The notes under the pieces: generated by a model | What the model was told of the DNA's origin: nothing | What the model saw: only the letters and a program-made list of their open reading frames with translations | Database searches by the model: none | Source: Euzebyaceae bacterium | GTDB lineage: Bacteria; Actinomycetota; Nitriliruptoria; Euzebyales; Egibacteraceae | Assembly: GCA_013698135.1 (NCBI GenBank) | Contig: JACCVM010000026.1 | Coordinates: 1-47,233 of the forward strand | Length of the DNA: 47,233 nucleotides | Reading direction: 5' to 3' | Program-made: the position numbers and the translations under genes | Shown here: positions 24,876 to 31,965 of the stretch, in pieces | Layout: the number at the start of each line of letters is the position of its first letter | Numbering within the stretch: position 1 is the first letter of the stretch

Positions 24876-24877
24876 GG

Positions 24878-24897
24878 GGCCGGCCGTCAGGCCGGCC
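24878..24897 (+). terminator. GC hairpin after aacS
   Basis: GGCCGGCC-GTCA-GGCCGGCC makes an 8-bp perfect stem with a 4-nt loop starting 3 nt after the aacS stop. No U tract follows, as is common in high-GC actinobacteria, so termination efficiency is uncertain. Confidence 0.6.
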
Positions 24898-24968
24898 GGC
24901 GGGACTCCGCGTAATGACGCACACACGCTGGGGTGGACTTGTGACTAGTGCTGCTCTAGGCTCCTGCC

Positions 24969-26066
24969 ATGCGCATGCTCAAGGGCTTGACTGCGGCGTT
25001 GTCCATTGCGGTGCTGCTGGCGGCCATGGCCGTTCCGGCACAGGCGGTTCCCAGGTACCGCCGAGCGATCGACATCACCTTCCCCACGCGCTCGGGCGCG
25101 TCCTACGTCGACAGCTACTTCGCCAGCCGTGGCGGCGGCAGCCGCGTGCACCGCGCCACCGATCTGATGGGACCCCACGGGTGGCCCATCTATGCCGCCA
25201 AGGCAGGACGCGTGGTCTGGGCGCCCCCCGCCGGGCATCCGACAGCGGGCTGGGCCTTGCAGGTCCGCGGCCGCGACGGGCGCGTGTACGCCTACTACCA
25301 CCTTGGAAGGTCCAACGGTGCGCGCTCGGGCGCCATCGCGTCGGGTGTCGGCACCGGCTCGTGGGTGCGCCGCCGGCAGGTCATCGGCTACCTCGGCGAC
25401 TCCGGGAACGCGTCGGGCGGCTCAACCCACCTGCACTTTGAGATCGAAGACCCCCGCATCCGTGACCCGTTCGGCGGCGACCGAATGAACCCGTACGCGT
25501 CCTTGCGCACCGCCCAGCGCGAGGGCGACTACGCCAACGGCCGTAGCCGCCGCTCTTCTCGCGGCGGCTCGCGCGCGCCGGTGCGGCAGTCGCTGCGCCA
25601 GGGTGACGACGGACCGGCGGTCAGCGGCTGGCAGCGCAAGCTCAACAAGGTCCGGCGGCGCAACATCGCCGTCGACGGCGACTTCGGACCCGCCACCCAC
25701 GCCGCCACCGTCGCCTTCCAACGCCACCGCGGCATCGGCCCCGCCGGCCTCGGCACCGTCGGCCCGATAACGCGGGCGGCCATGCAAAAGGCGCTGGCGT
25801 TCAACCGGCGCGCACGCGCCCCACGCGGCGGCTCGCGCGCGCCGGTGCGGCAGTCGCTGCGCCAGGGTGACGACGGCAAGCGCGTGGCCATCTGGCAGCG
25901 CAAGCTCAACAAGGTCCGGCGGCGCAACATCGCCGTCGACGGCGACTTCGGACCCGCCACCCACGCCGCCACCATCGCCTTCCAACGCCACCGCGGCATC
26001 GGCCCCGCCGGCCTCGGCACCGTCGGCCCGCTCACGCGGGCGGCGATGGCACGAGCGCTGCGTTGA
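24969..26066 (+). CDS. Secreted M23 peptidase with two peptidoglycan-binding domains
   Basis: A 365-aa exported protein. A signal peptide (LTAALSIAVLLAAMAVPAQA, probable cleavage after AQA near residue 26) precedes an M23/LytM domain with intact zinc ligands His61, Asp65 (HRATD) and His154/His156 (HLHFE). After an Arg/Ser-rich linker come two PG_binding_1 repeats (about residues 198-266 and 286-354), nearly identical, each with IAVDGDFGPATHAAT and FQRHRGIGPAGLGTVG. The protein probably cleaves peptide cross-links in cell-wall peptidoglycan. A TAGGCT hexamer ends 6 nt before the ATG and no Shine-Dalgarno is seen, suggesting leaderless transcription. Confidence 0.93.
   Translation: MRMLKGLTAALSIAVLLAAMAVPAQAVPRYRRAIDITFPTRSGASYVDSYFASRGGGSRVHRATDLMGPHGWPIYAAKAGRVVWAPPAGHPTAGWALQVRGRDGRVYAYYHLGRSNGARSGAIASGVGTGSWVRRRQVIGYLGDSGNASGGSTHLHFEIEDPRIRDPFGGDRMNPYASLRTAQREGDYANGRSRRSSRGGSRAPVRQSLRQGDDGPAVSGWQRKLNKVRRRNIAVDGDFGPATHAATVAFQRHRGIGPAGLGTVGPITRAAMQKALAFNRRARAPRGGSRAPVRQSLRQGDDGKRVAIWQRKLNKVRRRNIAVDGDFGPATHAATIAFQRHRGIGPAGLGTVGPLTRAAMARALR
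25561..26030 (+). repeat. Internal 264-bp-period duplication in the M23 peptidase gene
   Basis: Segments 25561-25766 and 25825-26030 (206 bp each, period 264 bp = 88 codons) are identical except for a patch of about 17 bases after GGGTGACGACGG and a few single substitutions. They encode the two peptidoglycan-binding repeats. Near identity at synonymous positions indicates recent duplication or ongoing gene conversion. Confidence 0.85.
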
Positions 26067-26092
26067 CGTCTACAGAAACGACAACCGAACCG

Positions 26093-26118
26093 TCCGAACA
26101 GCGTTGTCGGTGTTCGGA
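26093..26118 (+). terminator. Inverted repeat after the M23 peptidase gene
   Basis: TCCGAACA (26093-26100) and TGTTCGGA (26111-26118) form an 8-bp perfect stem around a 10-nt loop, 27 nt past the stop codon. It probably terminates the peptidase transcript; there is no T tract. Copy 3 of the dispersed palindromic element begins 7 nt further on. Confidence 0.5.
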
Positions 26119-26124
26119 TCGACT

Positions 26125-26155
26125 AGGTCCTCATGCAGCGAAGCGGTAGGACACC
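26125..26155. repeat. Dispersed palindromic element, copy 3
   Basis: AGGTCCTCATGC-AGCGAAGCG-GTAGGACACC has the same arms and core as the copies at 4177-4206 and 22220-22250. On the minus strand it encodes the last residues and TGA stop (26133-26131) of the truncated yjbQ reading frame, so the element lies exactly where homology to YjbQ ends. Confidence 0.7.
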
Positions 26156-26374
26156 AGATCGTCATCGCGCGGCAGCAGCCGGCCGACAGTCTCCTCGACG
26201 TCGGACTCTGAACCGGCGCCCAGCTCGAAGATGGCTACCCCTGCGGTGGCGTGGAGGACGAACACGTTGCACAGGCCCTCGCCTCGCCCCGACAACCACT
26301 CGTTGATCTCAACACTGAGGTCAGTGCAGGCGAACGCCGCCCCCCGTGCGGACCTGCACCGTGGTGGTCTCCAC
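26131..26374 (-). pseudogene. YjbQ (UPF0047) family remnant, frameshifted and 3'-truncated
   Basis: A GTG at 26374 opens a frame reading VETTTVQVRTGGG, the usual YjbQ start, then runs to a stop just after a six-G tract (around 26335-26345). In another frame the protein continues TDLSVEINEWLSGRGEG, LCNVFVLHATAGVAIFELG and VGRLLPRDDD, the conserved YjbQ core, but ends at SYRFAA followed by TGA supplied by the palindromic element. The conserved second half, including the HGxxGHG-type region, is absent. It was probably a small enzyme of the YjbQ fold in an operon behind the amidohydrolase (8-bp gap). The G-run shift could be a sequencing error; the missing C terminus could not. Confidence 0.72.
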
Positions 26375-26381
26375 CCACGAG

Positions 26382-27608
26382 CTACCCGGGCTCGGCGAGG
26401 CTGCTGCCGGCCACCAGCTCGCCGCGCAGCCACACGTGCGTCAGGTTGGCCGGGTCGGCGAAGACCTCGAGGTCGGCCAGTGGGTCGGCGACCAGACTGA
26501 TGCAGTCGGCTTCCTTGCCGGGTTCAAGGGTGCCGAGGTGGTCGCTGACGCCGAGGCACTCGGCGGCGACCCGTGTGGACGCCTCGATGACCGCCATCGG
26601 GGCCATCCCCACCGAACCCATCTGCACCAACTCGGTGGTGTTGCGCCCGTGGGGGATGACCCCTGAGTCGGTGCCCATGGCGACGCGCACACCGGCTTCG
26701 GCAGCCCGCCGGATGGAGTCGCGGTGGATGTCGACCACGTTGCGCGCCTTGCTCAGGCTCGACGGGGAGACACCCTCTGGCGCGTCGAGCACACCCATCG
26801 GCGCCACCAGGGTGGGCACGAGAAACGTGCCGCGCTCCAGCATCATCTCGATGACCTCGTCGTCGAGGTAGATGCCGTGCTCGATCGAACGGACCCCGGC
26901 GCGCACGGCGTTGGCGATGCCATGGGTGCCCTGCGCGTGCGCCATCACCGACACGCGCGACGCCTGCGCCTCGGCGACGATCACCTCCAGCTCGGCGGGC
27001 AGGAACTGCGACGCCTGCGGGTTGTCGTGCGCTGACAGCACACCGCCCGTGGAGCAGATCTTGACGAAGTCGGCGCCGGCACGGATGACCTCACGGACCT
27101 TGCGCAGCACACCTTCGGGCCCGTCGCAGACCCCGTCCGGCCGGCCGGGATGAGGCACGAACAAGAACGGCACAGTGCCGCCGCAGATCATCCAGTCGTC
27201 ACCGTGACCGCCGGTCTGCGACAGCACGGACACCGTGATACTCAGGCGCGGGCCGATGATCAGTCCCTGATCGACCGCCGCCTTCACACCCAGGTCAGCC
27301 CCGCCGGCGTCGCGGACCGAGGTCACCCCTCCCGCCAGGGTCCGCGCCAGGTTCTGGGCGCCGAGATAGAACTGCAGCGAGAACGGGGTGTTGATGACCG
27401 TCATCAAGTTGATCGACGAAGCCATCACGTGGGTGTGGCAGTCGATGATTCCCGGCAGCAGCCACCGGCCCGTCAAGTCGACGGCCACGTCGCCGTCGAG
27501 GCCGGAGCCGATGTCGGCGATGCGTCCGTCCTCCACCACGAGATCGGCGATGGACGGATCGGCGCCTGTACCGTCGATGATCGTGGCCTGCTGCAGCAGC
27601 GTCCTCAT
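26382..27608 (-). CDS. Amidohydrolase family protein (imidazolonepropionase/prolidase-like)
   Basis: A 408-aa metal-dependent hydrolase. Metal ligands are visible as DCHTHV (HxH), VKICSTGG (probable carboxylated Lys bridging two metals), MAHAQG, SIEHGIYL and GTDSGVIPHG, the order of binuclear Xaa-Pro dipeptidase/Sgx9260-like amidohydrolases. It begins with the typical beta-sandwich LLQQATIIDGTG and ends with LGTLEPGKEADCISL. The ATG at 27608 has GGAGG about 7 nt upstream. Substrate unknown; N-acyl or aminoacyl-proline compounds are typical for relatives. It follows the cysQ-like gene by 41 bp on the same strand. Confidence 0.88.
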   Translation of the reverse strand: MRTLLQQATIIDGTGADPSIADLVVEDGRIADIGSGLDGDVAVDLTGRWLLPGIIDCHTHVMASSINLMTVINTPFSLQFYLGAQNLARTLAGGVTSVRDAGGADLGVKAAVDQGLIIGPRLSITVSVLSQTGGHGDDWMICGGTVPFLFVPHPGRPDGVCDGPEGVLRKVREVIRAGADFVKICSTGGVLSAHDNPQASQFLPAELEVIVAEAQASRVSVMAHAQGTHGIANAVRAGVRSIEHGIYLDDEVIEMMLERGTFLVPTLVAPMGVLDAPEGVSPSSLSKARNVVDIHRDSIRRAAEAGVRVAMGTDSGVIPHGRNTTELVQMGSVGMAPMAVIEASTRVAAECLGVSDHLGTLEPGKEADCISLVADPLADLEVFADPANLTHVWLRGELVAGSSLAEPG

Positions 27609-27649
27609 CCGCGAGCCTCCTTGTCGGGGAGGCGCACCCTACCCAACGG

Positions 27650-28387
27650 TTATTCGGCGGCGGCGGCGATCACGGTGTCGGCCAGCTCGAAGCGGCAGAT
27701 GAGCAGGTCGGGCAGCCAGGGGTTGGGCCGGTTGTAGCGCAACGCCGAGCCGTCCAGCCGCGACACGTGCAAGCCGGCGGCCGCCGCGACGGCCACCGGC
27801 GCGGCGGAGTCCCACTCGTACTGCCCGCCGGCGTGGCAATAGACGTCCGCCTCCCCACGGACCACGGCCATGGCCTTGGCGCCCGCCGACCCCATGGGCA
27901 CCAGCTCGGCGTCCAGCGCCGCCGCGACCTGGTCAGTCACCGCCGGTGGCCGCGTCCGGCTGACCACCAGGCGGGGCTTGCCGTTATGAGCGGCTGGCAC
28001 CCGTGGCGGGTCATCGGTCGACAGCACCAGGTCGAGGCCGGGCAAGGCCACGGCGCCGACCACCGGCTGCCCGTCCACGGCCAGCGCGACGTGGACGGCC
28101 CAGTCGCTACGGCCCGGCTCGCCGAACTCGCGGGTCCCGTCCAGCGGATCCACGATCCACACACGCTGCCGATCCAGGCGCTGGGTGCTGTCGCTGCCCT
28201 CCTCGGACAGCACCGCGTCGTCGGGAAACGCCTCGGCCAGCAGCGACATGATGCTTTCGTGGGAACGCCGATCCCCCTCGTCGCGCAGCGCCTTGTCGGC
28301 CAGCTCAGGCTGGGCGCGCAGCCGCAGCAGCAGGCGCCCTGCCGCCTCAGCGATGCCGGCGGCGGCACGGTGCTCGACGTCGATCAT
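27650..28387 (-). CDS. cysQ: 3'(2'),5'-bisphosphate nucleotidase / inositol monophosphatase family (CysQ-like)
   Basis: A 245-aa Mg-dependent phosphatase. The active-site signature is complete: EEGSD, then WIVDPLDGTREF, and later YEWDSAAPVAVAAAAG. The WD-AAP and DPLDGT pair with RSDWAVHVAL identifies the inositol monophosphatase superfamily, and the size and REF after DGT favour CysQ, which removes the 3' phosphate from PAP in sulfate assimilation. Fructose-1,6-bisphosphatase/inositol phosphatase activity is also possible. ATG 28387 overlaps the PP2C gene stop (ATGA); longer in-frame starts lie inside that gene and are rejected. Confidence 0.85.
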   Translation of the reverse strand: MIDVEHRAAAGIAEAAGRLLLRLRAQPELADKALRDEGDRRSHESIMSLLAEAFPDDAVLSEEGSDSTQRLDRQRVWIVDPLDGTREFGEPGRSDWAVHVALAVDGQPVVGAVALPGLDLVLSTDDPPRVPAAHNGKPRLVVSRTRPPAVTDQVAAALDAELVPMGSAGAKAMAVVRGEADVYCHAGGQYEWDSAAPVAVAAAAGLHVSRLDGSALRYNRPNPWLPDLLICRFELADTVIAAAAE

Positions 28388-29115
28388 GGGGCCACCACGC
28401 CCACGGCGACGTTGTCGCCTGCCCCGCCGTCGAACGCGGCGTCGACCAAGCCCGCAGCGACCACCGCGGCGTCGGCATTGCCGCCGAGCAGCGCGGTGGG
28501 GAACGGATGAGCGAAGTCGCTGAAGCCGTCGCTGGCGACGATCAACCACTGGTTGTCGTGCAAGGCAGTCCTTCCGTGCTCGAGGAGGTCGGGCAACACC
28601 CGGCGTGGCATGCCGCGGCAACCGATGAAGCGGTGGCGAGGGGCCGGCAGGCGCGTGGCCGCGGCGGAGCCGGCGGCGTAGACCACCGAGTCTCCGAACG
28701 AGCCCCACTGCAGCCGGCGGTCGGCCACGAGCGCCACCACCAGCGTCGTGCGGCTGTCCGGCGCGTCACTGCCCCAACGTTGCGTCCGCGCCAGCACCGC
28801 CTGCTGCGCCCGCCAGAACAGCCCCGCCATCTCGTCGTCGGTCAGGTCGGCCGGCGGCGGGTCGTCACCGACGTCGTCGAGCACCGCCTGCACGGCCGCC
28901 TCGGTCGCCGGCCAGCCGTTGTGCCCGTCGGCGAGCACCAGCAGCGTGGCACGCGGGCCGACCACCGTGGCGACGGCGTCCTCGTTGGGATCGGTGTAGG
29001 CGTAGGCCTTGAGGTGCCGGCCACGGCTCAGGGCCAGCGCGACGCCGCCGTCGACCTTCTCGACGGCGGTGATCCCCAACTCTGTGTGATCACGTCCCCA
29101 CAGCACGGCACGCAT
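28384..29115 (-). CDS. PP2C-family serine/threonine phosphatase
   Basis: A 243-aa protein of the PPM/PP2C fold. Metal-binding and core motifs are LVLADGHNGW, SFGDSVVY, LIVASDGFSDF and GAGDNVAVGVV, in the expected order. There is no membrane or sensor domain. The ATG at 29115 follows TACCCT by 7 nt and lacks a Shine-Dalgarno, a leaderless arrangement; a 100-codon upstream extension in the frame would run through the divergent ABC1 gene and is rejected. It is coupled to cysQ downstream. Targets are unknown; no serine/threonine kinase is adjacent apart from the divergent ABC1 protein. Confidence 0.83.
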   Translation of the reverse strand: MRAVLWGRDHTELGITAVEKVDGGVALALSRGRHLKAYAYTDPNEDAVATVVGPRATLLVLADGHNGWPATEAAVQAVLDDVGDDPPPADLTDDEMAGLFWRAQQAVLARTQRWGSDAPDSRTTLVVALVADRRLQWGSFGDSVVYAAGSAAATRLPAPRHRFIGCRGMPRRVLPDLLEHGRTALHDNQWLIVASDGFSDFAHPFPTALLGGNADAAVVAAGLVDAAFDGGAGDNVAVGVVAP

Positions 29116-29149
29116 ACCGGCCAGGGTACGCGGTGGGCCGCATGGCACG

Positions 29150-30562
29150 ATGGGCGTCATGGCCCATCCCTCGCGAGCCGCTGACGACGCTGGCGCCGGC
29201 GCACTGGGGTCGCGGACGCAACGGGCGGCCGAACTGGCGCGCCTGTCGGCCTCAACGGGTGCCGGCTTCCTCGGCTCGCGCGTGCGCCGCTTGCGCGAAG
29301 GCGACGTTGCCGACGCCCGCTTCCACACCGAGACCGCCGAGAAGATGCTGGAGTTGCTCGGCTCCATGAAGGGGGCGGCGATGAAGCTGGGGCAGATCGC
29401 CAGCTTCGTCGACATGGACCTGCCGCCAGAGGTGCAGCAGACCTACCACGAGGTCTTGGCACAGCTGCGCGACGCCGCCCCGCCGATGGAGGCCGGGCAC
29501 ATCGCCGACGTGATCGCCGAGGAGTTCGGCGCTGCGCCGGACACGGTCTTCGCCGAGTGGGACCCCGTACCGCTGGCCGCCGCCAGCATCGGGCAGGTCC
29601 ACCGCGCGCGGTTGCCCGACGGCACCGCGGTGGTCACCAAGGTGCAGTACCCGGGGGTCGCCGAGGCCGTGCAGGCCGATCTGGCCAACGCCGAGCTGTT
29701 CGCGCCGTTGGCAAGGGTATTGTCCCCCAACCTGCAGATCCGCCCGTTGATGGAGGAGCTGCGCGACCGGCTGGTCGACGAGCTGGACTACCAGCGTGAG
29801 GCCACCTACCAGCAGGCGTTCTTCGAACGCTACGACGGTCACCCGTTCATTCGGGTGCCTCGTGTCTATCCCGACTGGTGCCGCCCTCGGGTCCTGACCA
29901 GCGCGTTCGCCGAGGGCGCGTCGTTTGACCACATGGTGGCCAGCAGCACTCCTGAGGAGCGCCAGCGCTACGGTGAGATCATCTTCCGCTTCGTGTTCGG
30001 TTCGCTCAACCGCTTCCGGCTGTTCAACGGCGATCCCCATCCTGGCAACTACCTGTTCCCAGGGAACGGCACGGTGGTCTTCCTCGACTTCGGCAGCGTC
30101 AAGATGTTCCGCTCCGCCACCCGGACGCAGATGCAATCCCAGATCGCCGCGGTGCAGGCCAACGACGTCGACCAGATGATGGCCGTGCTCCGCGCGGCGG
30201 ACTTCCTGCCTGCTGGCCAGCGTATTGACGAAGCCAAGCTGCTGCGCTGGTTCCGCAAGCTCAACGAGCCGATTCTCGAGGATCGCGAGTGGACCTACAC
30301 CGGCGAGTTTGCCCGCGAGGTGCTGCGCACCACCAGCGACCCTCGCGAGGGCTACTTCGACCTCCTGCGCCGGCTGAACCTGCCGCCCGACTATCTGTTG
30401 CTCAACCGGATCCAGATCGGGGTCAACTCGATCCTTGGTCAGCTGGCAGCCACGGCCAACTGGTACCGCATCGCCCAGGAGATGTCCTTCGACGCCGCGC
30501 CGGCCACCGATCTGGGACGCCAGGAGGCGGCGTTCATGGCGGCGTCGCCGTTCCGGGCGTAG
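29150..30562 (+). CDS. ABC1/UbiB/ADCK atypical kinase family protein
   Basis: A 470-aa protein-kinase-like ATPase. The family-defining MKGAAMKLGQIAS (KxGQ motif, about residue 74-86) and the Ala-rich loop AAASIGQVHRA are present, followed by VVTKVQYPG with the ATP-binding Lys, FNGDPHPGNYLF and VFLDFGSVKM with the metal-binding Asn and Asp. No C-terminal transmembrane helix is clear. Relatives support quinone or lipid metabolism; in an actinobacterium a role in menaquinone or isoprenoid handling is possible but unproven. A second ATG at 29159 is an alternative start. Divergent from the PP2C gene. Confidence 0.92.
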   Translation: MGVMAHPSRAADDAGAGALGSRTQRAAELARLSASTGAGFLGSRVRRLREGDVADARFHTETAEKMLELLGSMKGAAMKLGQIASFVDMDLPPEVQQTYHEVLAQLRDAAPPMEAGHIADVIAEEFGAAPDTVFAEWDPVPLAAASIGQVHRARLPDGTAVVTKVQYPGVAEAVQADLANAELFAPLARVLSPNLQIRPLMEELRDRLVDELDYQREATYQQAFFERYDGHPFIRVPRVYPDWCRPRVLTSAFAEGASFDHMVASSTPEERQRYGEIIFRFVFGSLNRFRLFNGDPHPGNYLFPGNGTVVFLDFGSVKMFRSATRTQMQSQIAAVQANDVDQMMAVLRAADFLPAGQRIDEAKLLRWFRKLNEPILEDREWTYTGEFAREVLRTTSDPREGYFDLLRRLNLPPDYLLLNRIQIGVNSILGQLAATANWYRIAQEMSFDAAPATDLGRQEAAFMAASPFRA

Positions 30563-30610
30563 CGGCGGCCAGACATCGCACGCTCTGGCGGCTCGTGCTG
30601 GCACGGTGCC

Positions 30611-30639
30611 TTGCAGGCATCGGACAGGCTTCGTAGCCT
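30611..30639 (+). promoter_or_regulatory. Leaderless-type promoter of the M20 hydrolase gene
   Basis: TTGCAG (30611-30616), a 17-bp spacer and TAGCCT (30634-30639) end 6 nt before ATG 30646. This matches primary-sigma actinobacterial promoters and predicts transcription starting at or next to the start codon. No Shine-Dalgarno is present. AGGCT-TCGT-AGCCT is a small inverted repeat overlapping the -10 box. Confidence 0.55.
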
Positions 30640-30645
30640 GCCGCC

Positions 30646-31959
30646 ATGTCGCTGGACGCGTTGGAACGCCGGATCGTCGAGGCGGTCGCCGCGCGTCGCG
30701 ACGAGCTGGTAGCGCTGACCTGCGAGCTGATCCGTTTCGACACCACCGCTCGGGGTGTTGGTGACAAGGCCCGCGACGAGGCCGACCTGCAACACTACCT
30801 GGCGCAGCGTCTTGAACGGGCCGGCGCGGCGGTCGATGTCTGGCAACCGGCGGCAAGCGACATCGCCGGTCAACCGTTGATCCCGCCCGGCCTCGGGTTC
30901 GACGGCTTCCCGCAGCTGATCGGGCGCTTCGCCGGGTCCGGCACGGGTCGCAGCCTGCTGCTCAACGGCCACATCGACGTCGTCTCACCCGAGCCGCTGG
31001 ACGGCTGGACCAGCGGCCCCAACGACCCCGAGGTCCGCGACGGCCTGTTGTACGGCCGCGGCGCCTGCGACATGAAAGGCGGGATCGCCGCCATGGTCGT
31101 GGCCGCCGAGGTCCTCGCGGCCCAGGGTGTGCGGTTGGCCGGCGACCTGCTGGTCAACACCGTCACCGACGAGGAGACCAGCGGCGCCGGAGGCGTGGCC
31201 AGCGTCGCCCACGGCGTACGCGCCGACGGTGCCGTCGTGACCGAACCCACCAGCCTCGACATCGGGGTCGCCTTCCGCGGCAGCACCCTGGCCACCATCA
31301 CCGTGCCGGGCAGAGCCGGCCACGCCACCGCCCTGCAGCCGCACTGGACCGACGACGGCGCCGTCAACGCCATCGAGAAGTCGGTGATCGTGCTGGACGC
31401 CCTGCGCCGCCTGCGCGACGAATGGCGCGGCCGGCCCGATCACCGCCACGCCTACCTGTCAACGCCCAACGTCCTGGTCACCGCGATGGCCGCCGGCCAG
31501 TGGGAAGTCAGCTATCCAGCCTCGGCGAGCCTCAGCTGCCACGTCACCTACCTGCCAGCCTCCGCCGACGACCAGGGCGGCGGCAGTGCGGTGCAGCGCG
31601 AGGTCGCCGACTGGATCCTGGCGGCAGCCCGGTCGGACGCGTGGCTGGCCGAGCACCCTCCCACCGTCGAGTGGGGTCCGGACTGCCCTCCCGCCGAAGT
31701 GCAGACCGCCGAGTCGATCGTGGCGGTGGTCAAAGCGGCCGGCGACGACCTCGGCCAAGGCGGTGCTCTGGCAGGCGCGGACTTCTGGAGTGACGCGGTG
31801 ACGCTCAACCGCCTGGCCGCCACCCCGGCGGTCGTCGCCGGACCCGGCTCGGTAAAGGTCGCCCACACCGTCAACGAGTACGTACCCGTCGACGACCTCG
31901 TGGCCTCCGCTCAGGCTGCGGCCCTGACCGCCATGCGCTTCTGCGGAACGGCACCGTAG
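30646..31959 (+). CDS. M20 family peptidase/deacylase (ArgE/DapE/ACY1-like)
   Basis: A 437-aa di-zinc hydrolase. The ligand set is intact: LLLNGHIDVV, GRGACDMKGG, VTDEETSG (general-base Glu), VVTEPT and the C-terminal VAHTVNEYVP. The central dimerisation domain begins around RGSTLATITVPGRAGH. Length and the GxDMKGG pattern fit acetylornithine deacetylase/succinyl-diaminopimelate desuccinylase-like enzymes, but no arginine or lysine genes are nearby, so N-acyl amino-acid hydrolysis is all that can be said. It ends 6 bp from the convergent fusion gene. Confidence 0.9.
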   Translation: MSLDALERRIVEAVAARRDELVALTCELIRFDTTARGVGDKARDEADLQHYLAQRLERAGAAVDVWQPAASDIAGQPLIPPGLGFDGFPQLIGRFAGSGTGRSLLLNGHIDVVSPEPLDGWTSGPNDPEVRDGLLYGRGACDMKGGIAAMVVAAEVLAAQGVRLAGDLLVNTVTDEETSGAGGVASVAHGVRADGAVVTEPTSLDIGVAFRGSTLATITVPGRAGHATALQPHWTDDGAVNAIEKSVIVLDALRRLRDEWRGRPDHRHAYLSTPNVLVTAMAAGQWEVSYPASASLSCHVTYLPASADDQGGGSAVQREVADWILAAARSDAWLAEHPPTVEWGPDCPPAEVQTAESIVAVVKAAGDDLGQGGALAGADFWSDAVTLNRLAATPAVVAGPGSVKVAHTVNEYVPVDDLVASAQAAALTAMRFCGTAP

Positions 31960-31965
31960 GCCCGT

